Part shown: positions 1 to 10,455 of the stretch, one piece after another
Numbering within the stretch: the first letter of the stretch is position 1
Layout: each line of letters opens with the position of its first letter
Virus record (IMG/VR): IMGVR_UViG_3300042502_001136
Coordinates: 1 to 64,000 of that record
Reading direction: 5' to 3' (one strand)
DNA: 64,000 nt
Source: a virus
Notes under the pieces: generated by a model
Told to the model about the DNA's origin: nothing
The model's input: the letters and a program-made list of their open reading frames with translations, nothing else
Database searches by the model: none
Position numbers and translations under genes: made by a program

Positions 1-3000
1 TATCTGAATTAACTCCAAATAAACTATTTAAATAAGATAAAGCAGTACTAGTCATTTTAACATCATCAATAACTAATACATTCATAGTTTCATCTTTATC
101 TGATATAATAGGACTCTTACCACCATTATCCATACCAAGACGTTTACCCATAGTATTAGCAGTATTAATACCCATTTCTTCAGAAGTTTTACCAGTTTTA
201 TAAAATAAAGCAGGATCACCAATAAATAATTGTTGTATATTTAAATTAGCAATAGTAGTATTAATAACATAGTTTTTAAGTATATTATCAAGGTCATCAC
301 CTTTAACAGCTTTATAAACCTTATCTACTTTTATATAAGATTTTTTATTATCTTTACTTCTTTTAATAATACCATATTCTTGCCATAAAGCTCTTTTTTC
401 TGATACTAATTTAGATAAGTAACGAGTAACATATTCTATTAATATTGCATCAAATTCAGCAGTTTTTCCAACTCCTTCTACTAATGTACCATCTTCATTC
501 CATAATTCTTTAACATCATTTAATAAAGGAAATGATAAAAACTTTCCACCGCCTTGTTCATATTCTAAATTATTAAATGTTCCTTTATTAGCATTAAAAT
601 GATTAATTCTATCTATTTCAGGATAAAATAATATTTTAGCTAATTCTAATTTAGTTTCACTTGGTAGTACACCATTAACAAAAGTATATTCTCTTCTAGG
701 TACTTGTAATATAAATACATTACTTTTATCAGACATAGTAGGATATAATACTTTCATAATAGGAAGACCATTAGCATGAAGTCCTCTATTATAATATAAA
801 CCTAATTGGAAGTCTTCTAATTGTTCTGGTGTTAATTTATCAATAACTTTACCTATTTTACTATTTTTATATTTAATACTATCAGCAGTATAGTATTTAA
901 AGTATTTATACATTAAACTATGTTTATTTATACTAACTTCATTAGTATCTTCATCAATTTGATATAAATTAGCTAACCATGTAGAACTAGCACTATAAGG
1001 AACATCTAATAAATACTTTAATGGAACAGCATCATCTTTTAAATTAATAAATCTATCTACAACATATTTGTTATTTGCATAACTATATACTGTATCACCG
1101 TTACCGTTTTTAAAATTATCATTAAATAAATCATCTCTATAACGACTTACAACAAAAGCTAAATCTTTAAAAGAACTATCATCGTAAAGATTCATAGTAG
1201 ATAAATCTAAATCATTATCTTCTTCTATCTCTTCATTATTATTAGAGAAAGCAACAATAGTATTTTTAATATTTTTAAAAATACCATTAGATAAAATAAA
1301 ATGTTGATAAAGACTATATACTTGGTCATCTCTATACATACCATAATTAAGAAGGTTACTATGTACAATAGGTGGAATAACAATTCCTACCATTTCTAAC
1401 CAATCTTTAACTTTATAAACTTTAGTGGAATCAGCAACAATTTCATTATATAAAGCTTCAAATTCTTTAATGTTATCTGAATTAATTTTAATCTTATTTC
1501 CTTCTGTAATAAAAATATCTTTATTTTTAAGATTATTTTGCCACTCACTTAATACTAAATCTGTAACATTTTTAGCACTAGCAAGAGTAGGAATAAAATT
1601 ATATTCTTTTTTAGTACTATCATAATTAACACTTACATATAAATGATTAGTATGATGTTTACTAAAAGCAGTAACAAAAGCATTTTTAAAATGTGGTTCA
1701 GAATCTTTAAGTTTATTAATGATATCATGATAATAAGGTTTACCATCAACTTCTTCTTCTAATAATGCTATCACTTTATCATAAGTTAAAGTAATAGGAT
1801 TAGTATTAGATTTAGTTAATAATCTATTTAAACTAATATATACCTTATCAAATGGTACAATAATATCATTATTTAATATAGATTTCTTTGGATAAAATTG
1901 ATTTTCTCCATTAACATCTACAACATTATATTCTTTTATTCCTTCTAAGAAATTTTTAATCTCTTTAGTTAATGAAGTTCTAGGGTCAATAGTATATAAA
2001 GCTGTATCTAACCAAGTATTTCTTTCATCTTCTTCTGCATCTTTAACAGTATTATTATTTAATTCATTTTCTGAAGCACTAATACCTTTTTTACTTAATC
2101 GTCTTTCAACAGCTTTAATGATTTTAGATTTATTAGCTACGATACTATCTATTTGAAAATTAATAGTATCTATATCTATATCTCTACCCATATTAAAGGC
2201 TTGTAAATAGGCATCTTTAAGTCCTTCTAAACCATTTAGAGTTACTTTAACTTGTTGTTCAACATCAATTTTAAATCCTTCTGTATCTCTTTCTTCTAAT
2301 AATTCAGAATAAATTCTACTAGCAATAGATTCAATAAAATTATTAAAAGTACTAACATTTACACCTTTAATAATAGAAGAATTAGCTAATAAATAATCAT
2401 GACTATTTTTATCAAGATTATTATCAGCTATTGTATTATTATTACTTTTTAATTTAGAATCATTAGGATTAGCATCAAAATCAATATTATCTATATTAAA
2501 AATACTACCATCAGATAGTTTAATATCTTTTCCTTTTGTACGAGTAGGAACACCTTCATTTTCTTTAGCTTCAGCATTAACTTTTTTTGCAAATTCTTCA
2601 CCTACATTTTCAACAGCTTTAGTTACAGCAAAATTTAATCTACTTTGAATAGTATAAATAGGTTTACCATCTACATCTATTGAAAGATAAGAAGTTAATA
2701 AATTATCTTTAGCAAAATCATTATAATTTTCATAAGGTTTTATTAATTTATTATTACTGATTAAAAAAGGAACTTCTTTACTACCTAATTTATTAATATC
2801 AACATTAAAATAACTATTTTTAAGATGTTCTCTAAAATGTGCTAAATCTTGTGCTAAAGTTTCTTTACTATAATTTTTAGAACTTCCAATATAATTACTT
2901 TTATCATTTAAACCATAACCATAATAAATTATTCCATTTCTAACACTAATAAGAGATATACCTTCTCTAACTGTTTCTAAATAATTATTAAAATCAGTTA

Positions 3001-6000
3001 AATTTTCAGCTTTAGTATAAGTTAATTGAACAAAATTATTAAGGTATGTTTCAAGTCCTGCATTAGTTAATATATTAACACCATAAAGTTTCTGTATTTC
3101 ATCTACTAATGGTGTTTTAGTTTTATTTAAAAATAATTCTATTACAGATGCAATACTATCAATATAATCTTCTCTTACTTTAGCACGTCTAACAGGTAAA
3201 GCTAATTTCTTTTTACCAAAAGGTATTACAACAACAGTTTTACCCTCATCAAAAGTTGTTCTATTAGCAGTAGCTACAACTTTTTGTGGAGCATAAAATA
3301 GTTTACCGGCTTTAGATATAGCTATTTGAACATCAGGCATATTAGTACTAACAGGATTAAGTTCATTACTGTTATCAACAATAGGAACTCCAGGACTTCT
3401 TTCTGTTATTTTTGCTACAATTGTTTTATTAGAAGTTAATATATCACTTCTTAATGCTCGTAAAGCTTCTTGATCTTGTTTAACAGCTTCAATAGTAGAA
3501 TCTAAATTACTTAAGTTTACCCATGATACATCATGTAAATATAAACCTTCTATTAATTCTCCATTAATCATAATACCAATAGGAGCATCATCAATAGTAC
3601 TATTTTCACGAGTTCTAACATCTCCATTTTCTTCTACAATACTATCTAATGGTACAAATGTTATTTCAGTATCAACATTTAAGAATTTTGGGTCTAAAAT
3701 TCTCTTATCAAAATTAGTATTAAGAAAATTATTTAAATCTTGTTTACCTACTCTTACAAAAATATTAGTTTTATTATCTGATTCAACTTTAAAAGTATCT
3801 TTATAAGATTTAGCTAAATATGCTAATAGATTAGAACCGGTTTCATTGTATCTTTTAAATACAAATCCATTACCTGTTACATCTACTCCATTTAATTTTG
3901 CCATATCTCTATAGATAGCGAGATTATCTTTAGTGATATCATCTACTTGAAAATTATATAAACCTTTAGGAATACTAAATATTGCAACTTTATTAAAACG
4001 ATTAACTAAAGTTTTATTAGCTTTAGTATCATTTAATACTTCTTCATAAGTACCTTCAATATTTTGTTTAGTTGCAACATTATAAATATTCTTAAAAGCA
4101 ACGAAATTTTTAATAAATGTTTCTTTACCGATAATGCCTTCTATAGCTTCAGAAACTTCTTTAATATCTCTAATGTTAATATTAAGTCCTTCAAGTTTAC
4201 GTAAAATATCAGTTAAAGCTTGTGCTTGTTTTAATACTTCATTAAAATCAACATTATTATTAGGATTAAAATCCATTGTAGGATTTTCATCTTTAATATC
4301 AGCTAAATTACCAAAGAAATCATTAACAGATTGACTTAAATCAAGATTTTTTTGATTAATAGCATTAAGTTCAGCTTTAAGTTGATTTTCAATATCTACT
4401 AATGTTTTATTAGTAATGTCTATGCTATCTCCCAATAGAGGATAGCTCTGTTTCATCATAACTGAACCTTGTGCAAAACTTACTCTAAAAGCAGTAATAC
4501 TAGTAAGTAAATCTTTAACATTAATATTAGGATTTTCAACAGCTTGTTTAATACTATTTAAAGTACTATCTAAATCTGCTTCACCAAAAACAGGAAAATC
4601 AATACTTCTTACTGCTCCCGTATTATACTTTTTATCTACTGTTGCAGTTGGCACATTATCAGGTTGTACTACTGGTGCAGGTTTAGGAGTAGGAGTATTA
4701 ACAGGAGTAGCTTTAGTATCAACTACAACAGGGTCAACTGCAACTACCGGAGCCACAACAACATCTTCTATTGGGGAAACGGCTTTTTTATCAATACTTT
4801 TCTTTAAAGCATTAATATCTTTTCTATCTGCTGATTTTTTAGCAATAGTTTTCTGTAATTTTTCTTGCTCTTTTTTAGCTTCTTTATTTTTAGCAATAGC
4901 ATCTTTAATAAAACCTTGATATTCTTTACTAGTAATATTATCAAAATGTAATTGAATATTACTATTAGTATTTTGTAAAATATCTAATGCTAATACTAAT
5001 TCTTTAAATTTTCTATAAGTAGCAGTTTGTCTGAATCTAGGCTTAACTTTATTAATACTTTCTCTAGTTAATTCACCATTAACTAAATAACTATCACCAG
5101 GAGCAAATTCAGGTTTATATTTAAATCTTTCATTAGCTTCTTGTATTACAGCTAATGCTTCTTCTTTTCTTTGTTTAACTAGTTTTTTAATATCTTCTAA
5201 TTCTATAGAAGTTCCATAAACTTGGTCGCTATTAAGATATGCTTTACTTTCAATGAATTTCTTTTCAAGAGTTTCAATTGTTTTAATAGCTTCTTTAGCT
5301 CTAGTTTTATAGTAATTATTAGTACCTTTATCTTGTCTATTATAAATACCTTTTTCTTCTGCTTCTTCTTCTGATAATTCTTCAAAACTTTTGTATAATT
5401 CAATTAAACTATCAGTAGTACCTAATTCAAAGTTTTTAGTAGCTTGATGATATAACAATCTATTAGTTAAATCTTCTACTCTAACTTGGTCTTTAGCTTC
5501 TTGTGCTGTAGCTAATTCATTATATAATTCTGTTTCTTCTTGAGCAGTATAAAATACATTAGTAAAATCATTAACTTTATTAAGTTTACTACGTTTTTGA
5601 TTTTCTGCTATTTGTACCTGCTGTTGCGTATACCTTTTTTGTCTAATACTATTATCACTAATATAAGATTTGTCGTTCCCGACCTTTTTTAAGGCGATTT
5701 CCCGTGCTTTCGCTTGGCTTTCCTCACTAGACATACCTTGACTTTTAAACGTTTGATACGCATCAGAAAAAGCCTGTCTATACTCAATATTTTTGTTAAT
5801 TGGTAGGTACTTTCCGGCTTTGGTTAAAGCTGTTTGTCCTGCACCACCAATAAAGCCTAATATTCCTGCTTCTATACCTTCATCAGTAGCAATATCAGTT
5901 AAAGCATCTTTAAATGTGTAATTATCAGCTAATGCTCGTTTTTGTGCAATTAAATTTATTTCTTCTTCTAAAAATTCTTGTCCGCCTTCTAATCCAATTT

Positions 6001-7084
6001 GTCTAAGAGATTTTAATTTATTTGGAGCATCTATTAATACTCTAGTATTTATTGGAGTTTTAAGAAACATATTAGCACTAGTAATATTTAAAAGAATATT
6101 AAGTCTATTAAAATTAATAGCACTAGCAGCAGCTTCTGAAGCTTTTTGTTTAGCCATACTTGCTATTTCGGCATCACTTACATCTTTATATTTCTCATCT
6201 GCTCTTAGCATTTTTACATTAGTATTATAAGACTCTTCGAAAGTATCAAGACCTACTCCAAATGCTTCTGCATTATTTAACAAAAATGCATTAGATAAAG
6301 TAGTAGCAGTTCTTACACCTTGTTGAGCTCTAGCACCTAATTGAGAAGTTTTACCTAAAGTTTTAATATACTTAGCTAGTTGAGCACCTTTAGAAAAAGT
6401 ACCACCTGCTATACCTCCGGTAACATAACCCGCACCAACAAATCCTCCTATACTTGTTAATAGGCTTTCTCCTGTTTCAAACCAATAAGCAGGGTCTCCA
6501 ATATCTAATGATTTACCTTCATTTTCTCTATAGATAGGCATAGCATCTTTAGCACCTTGTTGAAACTCTCTTATTTTTTCTAATAAATGATTACTTACTT
6601 GACTTTCATTTTCGTAGTAACTATTTACATCAAAACTACCAATAATATTGGCAGCTACTTCAGGTAGTACATTTACTGCAAGTCTACCCATAGCATTTCT
6701 AGCTTGTGCCCAATTACTTTGGGCTCTAGCACGTTCTCCAAAAGCCGCTTCTTTACTACTGATAAAATCAGTATTAAGATATCCGGCTAATTCATCTAAA
6801 TTTACACCTGTATTTCTTTCTGCTCCTGTTACAACACGATTAGTAGTAAACTTAGACATTCCTTCAGAAGTTCTACGTTTAATTTCTACTGGTTGTTCTC
6901 CTAAAGTTTGATTGTCAGTAGGAGTTTCGGTTTTAACAGTATTCCCTTTTTGTTTTTTAGGGTCTGTTTGATTTGTATTATCAGCAGAAAACCCCAAACT
7001 ATTGTTTGAGGTTAAATCTGCCATAATATCTGCAAGTGAATCCGGTGTTTTATTAACATTAGAATCATTAAAGTTATTATTCAT
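1..7084 (-). CDS. Giant virion protein, C-terminus cut by window edge
   Basis: This open frame starts at the ATG at 7082-7084 and stays open for 2361 codons to the left edge, so the C-terminus is missing. The N-terminus is Asn/Thr-rich. Glycine-rich hydrophobic segments lie near residues 207-231 and again around residue 410, and a Pro/Val-rich linker lies near residues 771-811. Long helical and mixed regions follow. I see no enzyme motif I trust. In crAss-like phages, proteins of several thousand residues encoded after the tail genes are packaged in the virion and include ejected cargo and a virion RNA polymerase. By position this is probably one of the cargo proteins, with polymerase genes likely further left. 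The hydrophobic segments could help membrane passage; that is inference. Confidence 0.75.
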   Translation of the reverse strand, partial: MNNNFNDSNVNKTPDSLADIMADLTSNNSLGFSADNTNQTDPKKQKGNTVKTETPTDNQTLGEQPVEIKRRTSEGMSKFTTNRVVTGAERNTGVNLDELAGYLNTDFISSKEAAFGERARAQSNWAQARNAMGRLAVNVLPEVAANIIGSFDVNSYYENESQVSNHLLEKIREFQQGAKDAMPIYRENEGKSLDIGDPAYWFETGESLLTSIGGFVGAGYVTGGIAGGTFSKGAQLAKYIKTLGKTSQLGARAQQGVRTATTLSNAFLLNNAEAFGVGLDTFEESYNTNVKMLRADEKYKDVSDAEIASMAKQKASEAAASAINFNRLNILLNITSANMFLKTPINTRVLIDAPNKLKSLRQIGLEGGQEFLEEEINLIAQKRALADNYTFKDALTDIATDEGIEAGILGFIGGAGQTALTKAGKYLPINKNIEYRQAFSDAYQTFKSQGMSSEESQAKAREIALKKVGNDKSYISDNSIRQKRYTQQQVQIAENQKRSKLNKVNDFTNVFYTAQEETELYNELATAQEAKDQVRVEDLTNRLLYHQATKNFELGTTDSLIELYKSFEELSEEEAEEKGIYNRQDKGTNNYYKTRAKEAIKTIETLEKKFIESKAYLNSDQVYGTSIELEDIKKLVKQRKEEALAVIQEANERFKYKPEFAPGDSYLVNGELTRESINKVKPRFRQTATYRKFKELVLALDILQNTNSNIQLHFDNITSKEYQGFIKDAIAKNKEAKKEQEKLQKTIAKKSADRKDINALKKSIDKKAVSPIEDVVVAPVVAVDPVVVDTKATPVNTPTPKPAPVVQPDNVPTATVDKKYNTGAVRSIDFPVFGEADLDSTLNSIKQAVENPNINVKDLLTSITAFRVSFAQGSVMMKQSYPLLGDSIDITNKTLVDIENQLKAELNAINQKNLDLSQSVNDFFGNLADIKDENPTMDFNPNNNVDFNEVLKQAQALTDILRKLEGLNINIRDIKEVSEAIEGIIGKETFIKNFVAFKNIYNVATKQNIEGTYEEVLNDTKANKTLVNRFNKVAIFSIPKGLYNFQVDDITKDNLAIYRDMAKLNGVDVTGNGFVFKRYNETGSNLLAYLAKSYKDTFKVESDNKTNIFVRVGKQDLNNFLNTNFDKRILDPKFLNVDTEITFVPLDSIVEENGDVRTRENSTIDDAPIGIMINGELIEGLYLHDVSWVNLSNLDSTIEAVKQDQEALRALRSDILTSNKTIVAKITERSPGVPIVDNSNELNPVSTNMPDVQIAISKAGKLFYAPQKVVATANRTTFDEGKTVVVIPFGKKKLALPVRRAKVREDYIDSIASVIELFLNKTKTPLVDEIQKLYGVNILTNAGLETYLNNFVQLTYTKAENLTDFNNYLETVREGISLISVRNGIIYYGYGLNDKSNYIGSSKNYSKETLAQDLAHFREHLKNSYFNVDINKLGSKEVPFLISNNKLIKPYENYNDFAKDNLLTSYLSIDVDGKPIYTIQSRLNFAVTKAVENVGEEFAKKVNAEAKENEGVPTRTKGKDIKLSDGSIFNIDNIDFDANPNDSKLKSNNNTIADNNLDKNSHDYLLANSSIIKGVNVSTFNNFIESIASRIYSELLEERDTEGFKIDVEQQVKVTLNGLEGLKDAYLQAFNMGRDIDIDTINFQIDSIVANKSKIIKAVERRLSKKGISASENELNNNTVKDAEEDERNTWLDTALYTIDPRTSLTKEIKNFLEGIKEYNVVDVNGENQFYPKKSILNNDIIVPFDKVYISLNRLLTKSNTNPITLTYDKVIALLEEEVDGKPYYHDIINKLKDSEPHFKNAFVTAFSKHHTNHLYVSVNYDSTKKEYNFIPTLASAKNVTDLVLSEWQNNLKNKDIFITEGNKIKINSDNIKEFEALYNEIVADSTKVYKVKDWLEMVGIVIPPIVHSNLLNYGMYRDDQVYSLYQHFILSNGIFKNIKNTIVAFSNNNEEIEEDNDLDLSTMNLYDDSSFKDLAFVVSRYRDDLFNDNFKNGNGDTVYSYANNKYVVDRFINLKDDAVPLKYLLDVPYSASSTWLANLYQIDEDTNEVSINKHSLMYKYFKYYTADSIKYKNSKIGKVIDKLTPEQLEDFQLGLYYNRGLHANGLPIMKVLYPTMSDKSNVFILQVPRREYTFVNGVLPSETKLELAKILFYPEIDRINHFNANKGTFNNLEYEQGGGKFLSFPLLNDVKELWNEDGTLVEGVGKTAEFDAILIEYVTRYLSKLVSEKRALWQEYGIIKRSKDNKKSYIKVDKVYKAVKGDDLDNILKNYVINTTIANLNIQQLFIGDPALFYKTGKTSEEMGINTANTMGKRLGMDNGGKSPIISDKDETMNVLVIDDVKMTSTALSYLNSLFGVNSD
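4428..4455 (+). repeat. Dispersed motif copy 1
   Basis: Reads TCTCCCAATAGAGGATAG in plus direction. Inside the giant virion gene, opposite to its transcription. Confidence 0.65.
4752..4779 (-). repeat. Dispersed motif copy 2
   Basis: On the minus strand reads TTTCCCCAATAGAAGATG, then TTGTTGTGG. Inside the Pro/Val linker of the giant virion gene; encodes SPIEDV. Confidence 0.7.
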
Positions 7085-7112
7085 TTTTTATACTTTTTAA
7101 AGTTATATTAAT

Positions 7113-10100
7113 CTATATAGAGTCAGTAATAAATTCAGCGTGAATATGTGGTTTTCCGTCAATAGTGTGAGTAAATATTTTAGCAATACCATATTTTTTT
7201 AGTAAAGCTCCATCATTTTGTACTTTATTAAAGAAAGCTAATCCTTCTTTATTAGCTCTAAAATCTACACTATGTGCATATTTATGAGCACTATCTTTAG
7301 CACTACCTTTTAATCCAAAATGAGTAGCTTCTCCTCTAAATCCTCCATCAATTACTAAGTTATTTTCACTTAAAATTGTATCTATATAACTTACTATATT
7401 TTTATGTACATAAGGATATTGAGCAATAGCTGAAACAGCCGAACCATAAGAAGGTCTTAAATCTACTAAATCTTTTTGTGGTACTCTTGTTTCAAATGTT
7501 TTAGTTTCTCCTTTACTATTTTTTAATTGAGTAGTATAGTTAACACCACCATACATACTTTTCATAGTATTTAAAGTATTAGCATAATTAAATACTTCTA
7601 CTGCACCAGTAGGAGTAGTTCTATATCCTTCATCACTTAAATTACTATTATAAGTATTAACATAATTTTGAGCAGTATTAGTTGTTCTGAATTGATATTC
7701 TTCTTGTAATAAAGTAGCACCAACTACCTGTTTAATATCAGCAGGAGAATTAAAATAAACAGGTTTATAAGTTGTACTAGTTTCTAAGTCATCTTTATCT
7801 ATATAGCCTGAATTTCCTTTATCATCAATAGCCCATACTTCATTTCCACTTTCTAGCTTATAATCTACATTTCTTATGTTTCCTTGTCTAGCAGAACGAG
7901 CAACAGCAGTAATTCTTAATTTCTCTTCTCTATCTGTTCCTTTATTAAGAGTCCAAGTTTCTGATTCTCCGGCAGGTAATATATAAAGATTTTTAGTATC
8001 TAAATCTTTTCCTTCTGGTCTAGTATTAGCATAATATTCTCCCATATTTAAAGCTAAATTCTTTTTATGAGCAGAGTTAGTACTAGCAACATCAGTATAT
8101 AAACCAAATAAGAATTCTCTGACTTGATCATCTTCTCCGTTATCATGTTTAAATTCATTAGTTGCTACTAATTTAATACCTTTAGCATTAGGACTTTTAG
8201 TATCTGAACTAAACCATCCACCTTTAGTAGCCTCTTCTCCTTCTTTAGTTAAAATAACATTAATACCATACTGAATACCTTTATTTCTATCTCTTTGAAT
8301 TAAGTATTCTGCATTAGTTTTATCCCAATCAATATAAGTGCCAGATGCATCAGGTAAACCATAGTCATTAACTAATACATCAGCAAGTGTTCTACCATCA
8401 ACTTCAAATTGTTCAGGTGTTGCTTTAAGCGTAGTTTGTAAATTCTTTCTAAATTCTACATATTGTTTACTAGCAGTTTTAGTAGTTTCTCCACTTACCA
8501 TAAAATAAGATAAATCTTGTGTACCACTTATTCCACCCATTTCTTCAAATGTACCATGTTTTTTCTTCATCATATCTACACCATTAAGCATAGAAGCAGA
8601 AAATACTAATTTATTATCACTAACATAATAATCTTTAGGAACACCAAGAGCATTACTAGCAGATTCATCTTTAGCATAAGCTTCTACTACCATACTTTTA
8701 AATTCTTCTTCATCAGGAGTATCATAAAATTGACTAAAATTAGTAGAATTTGTTACAACTCTATTAGTATTAATTGCTCCAGTTTCAGTAAGTAAATCAG
8801 GTTTTAATTGATTAAGTATAAAACTATTATCTTTTGTATCAGTTCCTAATTTTAAATAAATTCTATTATTTTTAGTATATACTCCTGCGGTACTAGCAGA
8901 TTTATTTAATTCTTCTTCAGTTTGATAAAAAGATAATTTTTTACCAAATAGTTCAAAAGTTGTAGCATCTATTAGTTTTCCTTTATCTTCTACACTAATA
9001 CTAGGAGCATTAGAACGAGAACTAGGTTTTTCTAAAATACTAAAATTTAATCGTTTTGCTTCTTCTATTGATTCTGCTTTTCCTTTTTTATAAGTTTCTT
9101 CTACATTAAAATTTGCTTTACGAGCTAAGTCAACAGCTTGTTGATTAATTTGTTTTTCTTGTTGTTCAATACCAGCAATTTCTTCATCAATTTTTTGAAT
9201 ATTTTGTTGCATTAATTCTAGTTGAGCAGGTTCCATTCCTTTACCACCATTTTTAATAGCAATTCTATAAGAATTTAATTCTCCTTGAGCAACTAATCTT
9301 TTTTCAACAGCTTGTGCTTTTTGAAGTTGTAATTGTTTAACATCAGCAACATCATAAGTACTTTTAACACTAAAAGGCTCAACAGTAATAGCGACATTAT
9401 TTGCAGTTTCTACTTGTTGTGTAGCATTACTAGCTTTAATACTTTCTAATAATAATTCATCTTTAAGTGTTGTAAGTTCTTCTTGTTTATAGCCAAATTT
9501 AGCAACAGGTGCTTCTAAAGCTTTAACTTTTTGAGAACTTTTAGAATATTGAAGTATAATATCACGAGGATTAATTTCTCCATTTCTAATCATGTTATCA
9601 AGTTCTTCATTTGTAATAGCAGCATTACCAAATATTTGTTCTTTAACTTTACTACTTAAAATAGAATTTAATGCTTCGCCAGTAGGAGGAATTTGAGATG
9701 CTTGAAATTCAGCATATTCATCAATATATCTTTTACTTTCAGGATCTGCTTCTAAATAAGCTAAACCTGCACTAAATAATTCTGCTTCTGAAACTTCTGT
9801 ATTTGCTACTAATCCTAGATATCCAGGAATTTCTTTATTAACTGTTATTCTTCCTGTAGCAGGATTTCTAGTAATATACTTATCTGCCATCCACCCATCC
9901 ATAAGTTTAAGAAGTTTAGCTTGAGTATCTACATCGGCAACAATACTACGACCTGTAAAATTAGGTCTAGTAAACGTACCATCAGGTCTTTGTGTTATAC
10001 CTTTATGGTCTAATTGTGCTCTTTGTTTAGTCCAAGCAGCTCTTTCAGGGTCTAAAATAGCTTTATCAACTTCTGCATTATAAGCAGATGCTTGTTGTGC

Positions 10101-10448
10101 TTCAGTTATTAATTCGTATCCTCCTAATTTATTATAAAAATCATTAGCATATTGATTAACATCTAAAACTTTTTCTTCATAATTATCTTCATTTATTCCT
10201 GCTAAAACTTCATTATGTTTAGCTTTAAGATTATCATAAACAAGTTTAGAGTCCGGATTGGACTCTAAATATGGCATTTGATTAAGTACTCTATCCATTT
10301 CATTTTTAGCATTTTTGGTATAAATATAATCATCTTCTTTCTTTTCCATCAATGCTTTTCTTTCATCTATTGGAGGAGCTACATATTCTCTAGGAGTATT
10401 ATCATAATATAAATCTCCTAATAGTTTAGTTCTTATTGGTTGTAACAT
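7113..10448 (-). CDS. Large virion protein with C-terminal M15-type peptidase domain
   Basis: This 1111-aa protein has a long helical N-terminal part (coiled-coil-like at about residues 320-470) and a C-terminal domain from about residue 1011. That domain has the layout of M15 (VanY/L-Ala-D-Glu) peptidases: SAHKYAHSVDF, with His1055 and Asp1062 as likely zinc ligands, and a closing PHIHAEF, with His1101 and His1103. The family cleaves peptidoglycan cross-link peptides. Fused to a large protein among the tail and cargo genes, it probably opens the cell wall during DNA entry and does not act in lysis. It starts MLQP, as does the next upstream gene. The domain call is by motif and fairly firm; the infection role is inferred. 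Confidence 0.75.
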   Translation of the reverse strand: MLQPIRTKLLGDLYYDNTPREYVAPPIDERKALMEKKEDDYIYTKNAKNEMDRVLNQMPYLESNPDSKLVYDNLKAKHNEVLAGINEDNYEEKVLDVNQYANDFYNKLGGYELITEAQQASAYNAEVDKAILDPERAAWTKQRAQLDHKGITQRPDGTFTRPNFTGRSIVADVDTQAKLLKLMDGWMADKYITRNPATGRITVNKEIPGYLGLVANTEVSEAELFSAGLAYLEADPESKRYIDEYAEFQASQIPPTGEALNSILSSKVKEQIFGNAAITNEELDNMIRNGEINPRDIILQYSKSSQKVKALEAPVAKFGYKQEELTTLKDELLLESIKASNATQQVETANNVAITVEPFSVKSTYDVADVKQLQLQKAQAVEKRLVAQGELNSYRIAIKNGGKGMEPAQLELMQQNIQKIDEEIAGIEQQEKQINQQAVDLARKANFNVEETYKKGKAESIEEAKRLNFSILEKPSSRSNAPSISVEDKGKLIDATTFELFGKKLSFYQTEEELNKSASTAGVYTKNNRIYLKLGTDTKDNSFILNQLKPDLLTETGAINTNRVVTNSTNFSQFYDTPDEEEFKSMVVEAYAKDESASNALGVPKDYYVSDNKLVFSASMLNGVDMMKKKHGTFEEMGGISGTQDLSYFMVSGETTKTASKQYVEFRKNLQTTLKATPEQFEVDGRTLADVLVNDYGLPDASGTYIDWDKTNAEYLIQRDRNKGIQYGINVILTKEGEEATKGGWFSSDTKSPNAKGIKLVATNEFKHDNGEDDQVREFLFGLYTDVASTNSAHKKNLALNMGEYYANTRPEGKDLDTKNLYILPAGESETWTLNKGTDREEKLRITAVARSARQGNIRNVDYKLESGNEVWAIDDKGNSGYIDKDDLETSTTYKPVYFNSPADIKQVVGATLLQEEYQFRTTNTAQNYVNTYNSNLSDEGYRTTPTGAVEVFNYANTLNTMKSMYGGVNYTTQLKNSKGETKTFETRVPQKDLVDLRPSYGSAVSAIAQYPYVHKNIVSYIDTILSENNLVIDGGFRGEATHFGLKGSAKDSAHKYAHSVDFRANKEGLAFFNKVQNDGALLKKYGIAKIFTHTIDGKPHIHAEFITDSI

Positions 10449-10455
10449 ACTTTAA

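Noticed and set aside
2165-2185. DIDID string in the giant protein as a catalytic motif of the virion RNA polymerase
   Set aside because: The crAss-like polymerase motif is a DxDxD (often DFDGD) in a specific double-psi barrel setting. Here only short acidic repeats occur, with no surrounding pattern, so I did not call a polymerase.
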